Shown here: piece by piece, positions 1-6,504 of the stretch
How the letters are laid out: every line of letters starts with the position of its first letter
Numbering within the stretch: the stretch's first letter is position 1
From: Symbiodinium natans
Taxonomy: Eukaryota; Sar; Dinophyceae; Suessiales; Symbiodiniaceae
Length of the DNA stretch: 22,960 nucleotides
NCBI GenBank assembly: GCA_905221605.1
Contig: CAJNDS010002102.1
Span: forward strand, 1,518,147 to 1,541,106
Direction of reading: 5' to 3'
Program-made: the position numbers and the translations under genes
Notes under the pieces: model-generated
What the model was told of the DNA's origin: nothing
Seen by the model: only the letters and a program-made list of their open reading frames with translations
Database searches by the model: none

Positions 1-34
1 GGCACCTGTCCATGGATGTCCGGGCAGAACTCCC

Positions 35-85
35 TAACCATAAACCCCTAAACCCTAACCCCTAAACCCTAAACCCTAAACCCTG
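35..85. repeat. CCCTAAA telomere-like array, C-rich on + strand
   Basis: Consecutive CCCTAAA, CCCTAA and CCCCTAAA units are read directly from the sequence. This is the plant/dinoflagellate telomere unit, but here it lies within unique DNA. The flanks carry short repeats of GGGCAGAACTC and TATGGGCAG. Confidence 0.9.
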
Positions 86-759
86 TATGGGCAGAACTCT
101 GTATGGGCAGTTCAACCAGTACTTGAGGGGCTGGTGCCGGTCGTCTTTGTCTTGTTTAACAGAGAGATCGCGATGTTGTTTTTGGGCCTGTTTCAGGGGC
201 AGAGGTCCGGCGCGCGAGGTTTCAGCACCTGTTTTTCTGAGTTGGCTTAAGGCATCCATGCCATGCATCTTCTTGAATATGCGCACCAGTACATGCTGAG
301 GGCTTTGTGAGTAAAAATGGTCAGTGTTCGACGATGGACAATGATTTGAGGAGGATGGCAGCACCAGCTTTGTAACGGTTGAAGTCGCTTGTAAGCGCTT
401 GTGCTCGCCGCCTCGGCAGGCTGGGAGGTCCAAGCAGTGCACCTCGGAGTTTCCAGCCCGCACGGTCGCTGCAGATACGGAAAGTGGGTTGATCAAAAGA
501 CCCTGGAGGGCAGGTATTCCGCTCCGAGCTTAAGACCCTCGGTGAAGGGCAATGGGAGCTGACAAAAAGTCAAGAAGGCGGCAAAGAAAAGGGGTCCCCC
601 ACATCCCATGTCCTGCAGGAGGACTTCAGGGTCTGAGTGCCCGTATTGGCGGCTGGTGTCGGGGGAGGATTGGGAAGAGGAAAAGGAGACCAGTTTTTCC
701 ATACGCCTGTCGGCCGGAGCGACATCGGCCTCACTTAAATTAACAAAACATGGTGGCAG
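86..759. other. Unique DNA without a recognised gene
   Basis: Open frames of 70-144 codons exist on both strands, but none has recognisable motifs, convincing splice sites or phase support. It lies between two C-rich telomere-like tracts. I see no assignable function. Confidence 0.5.
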
Positions 760-1225
760 CACTAGAACCCCAACCCTAAACCCCTAAGCCCGAAAACCCT
801 TAAACCCTTAAACCCTTAAACCCGTACACCCTTGGACCCCTAAACCCTTGAAATCCTGAACCCCTAAACCCCGAAACCCCTAAACACCTAAACCCAAACC
901 CCTAAACCCCTAAACACTTAAACCCCCACACCCTTAACCCCCTAAACCCCTAAACCCCCTAAACCCCGAAACCCCTAAATAAACCCTTAAGGCTGCAATC
1001 CCTAAACCCTTAGCCCCCTTTTTTTAAAGCCCCTAAGCCCCTAAACCCCTAAACCCGAACCCCCTCAAACCCTTAAACCCGTAAACCATCCTAAACCCTT
1101 AAACCCTTTAACCCCCTAAACCCCTCAACCCCTCCCCTAAACCCTAAACCCTAAACCCTAAAACCTAAACCCTAAACCCTAAACCCTAAACCCTAAACCC
1201 TAAACCCTAAACCCTAAACCCTAAA
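760..1225. repeat. Long degenerate CCCTAAA tract ending in a near-perfect array
   Basis: About 370 bp of variant units (CCCCTAAA, CCCTTAAA, CCCGAAA) passes into near-perfect CCCTAAA repeats from about 1134 to 1225. The decay gradient suggests an old array with a younger or better-maintained end next to the unique segment at 1240. Confidence 0.9.
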
Positions 1226-1240
1226 CTTTAAACTCCCGCC

Positions 1241-1345
1241 AGGCCGGGCCGGGCTTCCCTGCCCAGCCCTGGCAGAATTCCGGGTGCCAGGGCCAAGGGC
1301 CGAACCTCCTCAGCCAGCCGCAGCTCCTTGGCTGGCTGAGGGTTT
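1241..1345 (+). CDS. Possible short exon between C-rich and G-rich arrays
   Basis: A GC-rich unique island follows a CCGCCAG acceptor-like site. It is open in the frame reading AGPGFPAQPWQN and later LLSQPQLLGWL. It is proposed mainly because it sits exactly where the repeat changes from CCCTAAA to TTTAGGG, the setting of the other candidate exons. No domain is recognisable. It could instead be spacer DNA of an inverted repeat. Confidence 0.25.
1308..1341. repeat. 12-bp perfect inverted repeat (hairpin) at repeat strand switch
   Basis: CCTCAGCCAGCC (1308-1319) is the exact reverse complement of GGCTGGCTGAGG (1330-1341), with a 10-nt loop. It lies between the CCCTAAA tract on the left and the TTTAGGG tract on the right. 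Confidence 0.85.
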
Positions 1346-1611
1346 GTAGGGTTCAGGGTTTTAGGGTTTCGGGTTCAGGGTTTAGGGTTGAGGGTTTGGG
1401 GGTTTAGGGTTTAGGGCTGAGGGTTTGGGGTTTCAGGCCTCGGGGTTTAAGGGTGGGGGCTATAGTGGCGTGTGTCAAAAAGCAAGTTTAACAGAGTTGT
1501 GTGTTGCAGTCCTTTGTGTAGGGTTTAGGGTTTAGGGTTTAGGGTTTAGGGTTTAGGGTTTAGGGTTTAGGGTTTAGGGTTCAGGGTTCAGGGTTCTGGG
1601 TTCAGGGTTCG
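1342..1611. repeat. TTTAGGG-type G-rich tract in two parts
   Basis: Degenerate GGGTTTAGGG units fill 1342-1447. After about 70 bp of unique DNA, a near-perfect TTTAGGG array runs from about 1515 to 1611. The orientation is opposite to the tract at 760-1225, so the pair forms a large inverted repeat around 1240-1340. Confidence 0.9.
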
Positions 1612-2558
1612 GATCAGTACTAGGTCACGAGGTAGGCGTTTGGGGTCTGAGGAAACAGGTCCCAGCCAGCCGGAGGTCCACAAACGCGCGAGCCATATTT
1701 GGGGTGGCTGCCAAAAGTATGATCCCTTTTGGGGTACCCTAAATATGAGGTGCCGAATTATAAAAGCGATCCAAAACGGGACCATCATTTTTACAACCGC
1801 CCATATAAGTCCTGAGGTTCGGGCCCCCTTCCTCGCGGCCCATGCAGCTGCCGGTGTCCGGCGGGGCGTTTGCTCCTCCCCAAGGCTTGCTTTGGTGGTT
1901 TCCGGCACCTTCTTGGGGTCCTAATATCATAAGGGAATCTTACCATTTGGGGGTTAAAATTGGAAGTCTTGTTGTCGTAAGCCCCCCCGTTTGGTTCCGG
2001 GGATCTTGTGCTTGCTATGACTCTGAGTGCCGAAGCAGTGACTGGGAGGCTGCCAGAAGACTCTCGATTGCTTCGTAGCATGTGAAGTGCACGGATTGTC
2101 AAACACATTCTTCTACGCCAAGCCGTCAAAGGCGGCGAAGGCAAGACATTGAGATCTAGGCTGATAATCGTTCTGATTGCTTGACTTTCGTTGCCCCATG
2201 ACGCCGAATGGAGGGCATTGGGAGGGGGTTGGGGGGCTGTAGGCTGCATTCTATGGGGTTTTCTTTCTGTGGAATTCCGTGTCATTGCCTGGGCGAGTGT
2301 GTTGGGTCGGCGTGCGCCCCATCGGGGTCGAGGGGCCTGGGCGCTTTGGGTGTTGCTTAAGGAAGATGCGTCCCTGCACATGTTGCACTCCTTGAACCCT
2401 CAGACCCCCAAACCCAGAACCCACAAATCCCCCAACAACCGTAAACATGTGCTGTATGTGCGTGCAGGTACCTTGCTCAATCTCGTGACGCAGGTGCAAG
2501 AAGCTCATTGGTTGGAAAGAGCCTTGCCATTCTCGGCTGGGCTTCGAGTCGTTGACCT
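1612..2558. other. Unique DNA, no gene assigned, carries a palindromic element
   Basis: The longest open frame in the window (196 codons) is on the minus strand at 1791-2381. Its translation is low-complexity and overlaps the palindromic element at 1713-1792, so I do not call it a gene. No splice-phased exon is visible on the + strand. Confidence 0.45.
1713..1792. mobile_element. Palindromic MITE/introner-like element, family A
   Basis: About 80 bp with imperfect terminal inverted repeats. The left arm TGATCCCTTTTGGGGTACCC mirrors the right arm GATCCAAAACGGGACCATCA. It aligns along its length with 5388-5469 and 12649-12722. There is no coding capacity, so mobilisation would need help in trans. 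Confidence 0.6.
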
Positions 2559-2597
2559 CCCTAAACCCTAAAACCCCAAACCCTAAACCCTAGGCCC
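2559..2597. repeat. Short CCCTAAA array upstream of exon 2618
   Basis: Several CCCTAAA-like units are followed by a pure pyrimidine run (CCCTCCCCCTCCCCAG) that forms an obvious 3' splice-site context. Confidence 0.8.
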
Positions 2598-2617
2598 TAC
2601 CCCCTCCCCCTCCCCAG

Positions 2618-2711
2618 CAAGATGTGGGAGGCGGCGGAAGCTGCAGCCTGCCGCGACGCCTCCTCACGGCCTGCGCCCTTCGGCCGCGCCGATGAGCGCG
2701 GGAACCCATCC
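2618..2711 (+). CDS. Candidate exon, unrecognised acidic/Ala-rich segment
   Basis: The acceptor is a long C-rich pyrimidine tract ending CCCCAG; the donor is CC|GTAACA. In between, 31 codons are open in one phase with strongly GC-ending codons and read KMWEAAEAAACRD...ADERGNPS. No known domain is seen. By position it could be an early exon of the Mei2-like gene, but the intervening introns are unproven. The ATG at 2622 could also be an initiator. Confidence 0.5.
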
Positions 2712-3887
2712 GTAACAGTCCCTATTGACGGAGGCGCGACATGCGCGAAGTAGTCGAATTGGGGCTGTTCAGGGCCTGTCGGCCTTCAAGGCTGCAGCTG
2801 TGCATTTCGGCTCCTTCAATAAGGAGTGCGGAGTTTGGAGATGCTGTTCTGTTGAAGCTAAATGCTTGGTGTCTCTTCCACTTACACGCCCACGGTCCTC
2901 CCTTCGGTGGCGAGCCACAGGCTTCGTGGTGCCTGAGCCGCCCTTGAGCATGACGCTGAGGCCACAGATCCCCGGAGTGCCACCACGTGCGCTGGAGCAA
3001 GCACAGCTCGGCCCTTGAGGGCTTCATGAGGGCTTCAGAAGGGAATTTCTCTGGATCCGGGTCTGGGCCTGAAGAACATCCGCTCAAGCTTGCGAAGACA
3101 AGCAGAAGCCAGCTTGTGATCAGCTGCCCTGCATCCGCAACCTTGATAGTTCGATGAACTCCCACCAGCTCCCACCTTTCAAAAGGCGAGGGCAGTGGCC
3201 AGGGGCGTCGCCCTACATGTCCCGAGCCCCAGGAAAAGGGGCGGTTGGGAGATGGAAGACACCCCAACATCCTTCACCCCCTCAACCCTCACCCCTAAAC
3301 CCGAGATCTTCGCCATCACGTTCCACCCGAATAAAGGATCCTTCTTGTTGGCAGGGGTTCCGAAGCTCTGGTTGTCACCTGTTTAGGTCCCTGCGCCGCC
3401 ATTTTTTTTTGACCACCCCTTTTTTGTGGCGGGGATGGGTCGTATTCTTTGCTTTTGGTGCTTGGTGGTTCCTCAAGGTGTTTTTTGCTTCCAGGTAAGA
3501 TCCAAAAAAGCCGTCCCAAGCAGCCTGCAAAGGTTTGTACCTCCGAACTTCGCCTCAACATCTCCGCTGGGGCCTCGGATTGTTCCCCCGAACCCTGGGG
3601 CCCAACGTCTGAAGCCCCCGCTTGGCGGTTTCGGGCTTGGGCTCACGGGCTCTTGCAAGAAGGGGTGATCGCTAGAAATCCCAAGTCCGCAGCTCCTGAA
3701 CGCCCAAGCCCAAAACAAGGCCCCACTCCATTGCTTGGTATCATGCGAGAAATGCACTCGAGTGAAGGACCCTTCCCGGTTCCTCCGCCCAAGGCACCCA
3801 AAACCCCAAGCGCTCAACCCTAAACCCTGAAACCCGAAAACCCTGAAACCCTTCACCCTAAAACCCTATACACCCGAAACCCCTACT
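2712..3887. other. Presumed intron or intergenic DNA
   Basis: Several overlapping open frames occur on both strands but none has phased splice sites or motifs. C-rich telomere-like remnants appear near 3280-3300 and 3805-3887. Confidence 0.4.
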
Positions 3888-4034
3888 CCCCCCCCCCAAC
3901 CCCCAACCCCCACCCCCCCCCCCCCCCCCACCCCCCCCCCCCCCCCCCCCCCCCCCCCCACCCCCCCCCACTCCCCCCCACCCACCCCCCACCCCCCCCC
4001 TCCCAACCCCCCCCCCCAACCATTTTCTCCCCCC
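3888..4034. repeat. Poly-C (poly-G on the other strand) low-complexity tract
   Basis: Nearly uninterrupted C runs, broken by single A or T, extend for about 130 bp. The Gly-rich minus-strand reading is an artefact of composition. Such a tract can form G-quadruplex/i-motif structures and is prone to replication slippage and assembly error. Confidence 0.9.
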
Positions 4035-4309
4035 AGGTTTGAGAGGGCCGGCTTCCTTTCCTCGCCCTGTGGGATGGGGGGCTCCCCGCTCCCTGGCATG
4101 TCCGGACCTCGGAAAGAGGGGATACTCAACCTGCTTAAGAACCCCCCCCCGCAAAAGATATGAAACAAATAGGAAATATATAGAACTTCAGAATGTTTTC
4201 AGGAGCTCGAGCATTGGGCTTTTTCATTTCGGGTCTCGGTGAAGAAGTGCCACTTGTGGTCAACCGTAGAGGCCAAACGCAGTGGCGGCTGCTGCAGCGG
4301 CTGGTGCAG

Positions 4310-4367
4310 GGGTGCAGGAGCTGGAAACCCTCTTGGCCGAGGAGCTCGGGGGGGAGAGCCGTGACCG
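4310..4367 (+). CDS. Candidate exon, acidic helical segment
   Basis: The acceptor GGTGCAG|G and canonical donor CG|GTAAGAG bracket a frame reading VQELETLLAEELGGESRDR, a good amphipathic helix. The frame stays open further upstream (an Ala run), so an earlier acceptor at 4282 is possible. It is a plausible N-terminal exon of the Mei2-like gene downstream, but this is not proven. Confidence 0.55.
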
Positions 4368-4522
4368 GTAAGAGTCCTAAACTTTCCTGAGCTCTAAATG
4401 CAAATTCAGCTCGGACCTGCTTCCGGGCAAGGCTGTAGAGGGTGCAGGGTTTCGAGTTTCCCGTTCCGCTTGGCGGCTGTCGGCGGATGCACGTGTCTCT
4501 GAATGGTCCCTGTAATCCCTAC

Positions 4523-4634
4523 ACTAAACCCTAAACCCTAAACCCTATAAGCCTAAACCTTTGTCAGGCCCTAAGCCCGACACCCCCTCAACCCTAACCC
4601 TTTGAACCCTCAACCCTCAACCCTTCTCAACCCC
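4523..4634. repeat. CCCTAAA-type tract
   Basis: Perfect units at 4524-4548 decay into CCCTAAGCCC and CCCTCAACCC variants up to 4634, directly before a candidate exon. Confidence 0.85.
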
Positions 4635-4640
4635 ATGCAG

Positions 4641-4704
4641 CCTTATGAGCCGGCCAGAACATGCTGCAGCGCCAGCAGTTGGAGCTTGGCCCTCGAGGAT
4701 GAGC
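4641..4704 (+). CDS. Weak candidate exon, Gln-rich
   Basis: Following the C-rich tract and a CATGCAG acceptor, one frame reads NMLQRQQLELGPRG, resembling the Gln-rich pieces at 5122 and 5501. Another frame (LEDERFHC) is also open, and no clean donor is visible. Boundaries are uncertain. Confidence 0.3.
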
Positions 4705-4730
4705 GCTTCCACTGTTGTGGGGGGTTTCCT

Positions 4731-4813
4731 GAATTAGGGGGTGCCTTCTTGAAAACCCCGAAAAGAAGGGACTCCTACTAGTTGGGGATCTAAACGGGGG
4801 ATCCCCTAATTTC
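4731..4813. mobile_element. Palindromic element, family B
   Basis: The arms AATTAGGGGGTGCC and GGGGATCCCCTAATT are near-reverse complements. The core TCCTACTAGTTGGGGAT is shared exactly, in opposite orientation, with the element at 11141-11246. No coding capacity. Confidence 0.6.
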
Positions 4814-5033
4814 GTAAACCCCCTTATTGTCGTGGTCACGACAATTTCAGTCCACCACTGCAGTTCGCTGCCGCTTTGGGAAACGGATCCTTTGTGACCT
4901 GGGGCAGAGAGGACGGGTGGAAATAGCAGTGCCGTGCAAGGTCAGCTAGCAAAGGCAACACCAGTTCAAAGCGCATTTGGGGCAAAAAGGTTTAGCCGAT
5001 TTTGGTCCCGTAGCGTCTCAGGGATGTATAGGG

Positions 5034-5106
5034 TCTAGAAGATTTAGGGTCTACGAGTCTACCGGGTTCAGGGATGAGGGTTTGGGGTTCCAGGTTCAGG
5101 GATGAG
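5034..5106. repeat. G-rich degenerate TTTAGGG tract
   Basis: Units such as GGGTCTA, GGTTCAGGGAT and TTTGGGG precede exon 5122. This is an exception to the usual C-rich-before-exon pattern. Confidence 0.7.
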
Positions 5107-5121
5107 GGTACCCCTGCCGAG

Positions 5122-5201
5122 GCAGATGAGACTCATGCAGCTCCAGCAGCAGCAGATCCAGCCGGGCACTTGGTGCATGCGGGGCAACCGTAGTGTTACT
5201 G
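5122..5201 (+). CDS. Candidate exon, Gln-rich segment
   Basis: The acceptor GCCGAG|G leads to QMRLMQLQQQQIQPGTWCM, ending at donor TG|GTAAAC. Gln-rich spacers are common N-terminal to RRMs in Mei2-like proteins, so membership in the downstream gene is likely but inferred. The end phase (1 nt) does not match the next Gln-rich exon directly, so one boundary is wrong or an exon is missing. Confidence 0.5.
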
Positions 5202-5387
5202 GTAAACTCGGCGTGACCTCTCTCTGAAGGGTTTCCCCCTCCCCCCCCCCACAAAAGGAATGAAAAAACACAACAAACAAGGGCTGCTAGCTCAGCGCAG
5301 AGTCTTAGGGCTCCGTTCAAACCCCTCCACAAACCCGCTGAACTCTCAATCCCCTCTGAGTTCAAAATTATGATCGCTTTTGGTTGT

Positions 5388-5469
5388 CAAAATTATAATC
5401 CCTTTTGGGCTACCCTGAATACTAGGCGCCGTATTAGAATAGGGATCCAAAAAGGGACCCAAAACTTTG
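5388..5469. mobile_element. Palindromic element, family A
   Basis: Same architecture as 1713-1792: TAATCCCTTTTGGGCTACCC on the left, GATCCAAAAAGGGACCC on the right. The left end is partly duplicated just upstream (5362-5383), giving a roughly 25-bp direct repeat. It lies immediately upstream of exon 5501. Confidence 0.6.
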
Positions 5470-5500
5470 ACAAGCACCCCTCTGAACCTTGCCAGTCGAG

Positions 5501-5625
5501 GATGCAGCAGCAGCTCCGACAGCAGCAGCATCAGCAGCAGCAGCAGATGCTGCAGCCCTTTCAAGGAATGGTCCCGGCTCAGAATGCAGTCAGGCACGGG
5601 GACCCGGGCCCAACAGATGAGGAAG
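5501..5625 (+). CDS. Candidate exon, Gln/His-rich
   Basis: The acceptor GTCGAG|G opens into MQQQLRQQQHQQQQQMLQPF, then MVPAQNAVRHGDPGPTDE. The 3' limit is uncertain because possible GC and GA donors occur at 5600-5625, where G-rich repeat begins. It probably encodes a disordered polyQ linker before the RRM. The CAG run is short and slightly interrupted. Confidence 0.5.
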
Positions 5626-5771
5626 TTTGGGGTTTGGGGTTTCGGACGGGGGGGAAAGGGTTCGGGTTCCTGGTGTTAGCAAGAGTTTGGAGGTCAGGAT
5701 TCTCGGCTTCAAGGCTTCTCGGCGTTGTGGCTTCCGTCTCGTTCCCTGTTGCCGGATTTTGCCTCCCCCCT

Positions 5772-5800
5772 TTCTCCCTAAACCCTAAACCCTGAAGCCT
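5772..5800. repeat. Short CCCTAAA array
   Basis: Three to four units lie upstream of the candidate exon at 5919, while G-rich TTTGGGG units follow exon 5501 (5625-5660). The intron thus starts G-rich and ends C-rich. Confidence 0.75.
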
Positions 5801-5918
5801 AGAAGCTTGAGTACGGGTTGGGGTTCCTATGAAGCTTTGGTTCTACAAGGAGGTACGCAAGAACCTGCAGTTTTGCAGCATTAACTAAACGCGCTGGGAG
5901 TTCGGCATTTCGCCACAG

Positions 5919-6036
5919 GTGGCGTTCAAACCTCTCTGAGTGCTGTGGGAGACCCACGAAAGACAGTAGAGCCTCCAACTGCAGAACTCCTAAGACCTAC
6001 TTTCCATCTCTGCTTCGTTGCTTCTGATGGCCCAAG
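5919..6036 (+). CDS. Candidate exon, unrecognised
   Basis: The acceptor CGCCACAG|G opens a frame reading GGVQTSLSAVGDPRKTVEPP, then TAELLRPT. One possible donor is AAG|GTCACG at 6037. The translation resembles a disordered linker. It could be the last exon before the RRM. Confidence 0.4.
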
Positions 6037-6284
6037 GTCACGCCCTGAACGTCCGCGCGGCCAAGAACGGGAGAGATGGGGCAAGAAAGGGATGGATGGG
6101 GTCGGAAGATTGTGGATCTCGTGGTTTCAATTATTCAGGGTCTAGGTAGAGATGTTTAAGATATGCTCGAAGGTTTTCGTCAGATGCACAGTCGTTGCGC
6201 GCATTCGCATGCAAGCTGAGTGTCAGAGGGGCTTCCCGTGCAGGACAAGAAGCCACCCGTAAAGCGAGGGCCGGGACCTTAGGG

Positions 6285-6378
6285 GCCCCTAAACCCTAAA
6301 CCCTAAACCCTAAACCCTGAACCCTGAACCCTGAACCCTAAACCCTAAACCCTAAACCCTAAACCCTAAACCCTAAAC
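6285..6378. repeat. Near-perfect CCCTAAA array
   Basis: About twelve units, a few changed to CCCTGAA, end some 30 bp before the first RRM exon. Confidence 0.95.
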
Positions 6379-6409
6379 ATGCTACCAACCCCGGCTTGAA
6401 GCGACGAAG

Positions 6410-6504
6410 CTGCGGGTCACGGATGGCCCATCTTGCCCTCCGGACCGGAACCCGAGGCAGAGGGAGCGCCAGACCACTGTGATGCTGCGGAACTTACCGC
6501 AGGG
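6410..6504 (+). CDS. Mei2-like exon: RNP2 strand
   Basis: Reads LRVTDGPSCPPDRNPRQRER, then QTTVMLRNLPQ plus two bases of a Gly codon. TTVMLRNLP is the family's beta-1 strand. The donor is GG|GTGCCT. The 5' limit is uncertain because acceptors at 6409 (GACGAAG) and 6460 (GAGGCAG) are both in frame. Confidence 0.9.

Noticed and set aside
1791-2381. 196-codon minus-strand ORF, the longest in the window
   Set aside because: No motif, opposite to all phased exons, and it overlaps a palindromic element. Open length is explained by GC-rich composition.
3858-4168. Gly-rich minus-strand ORFs
   Set aside because: Direct translation of a poly-C tract; composition artefact.
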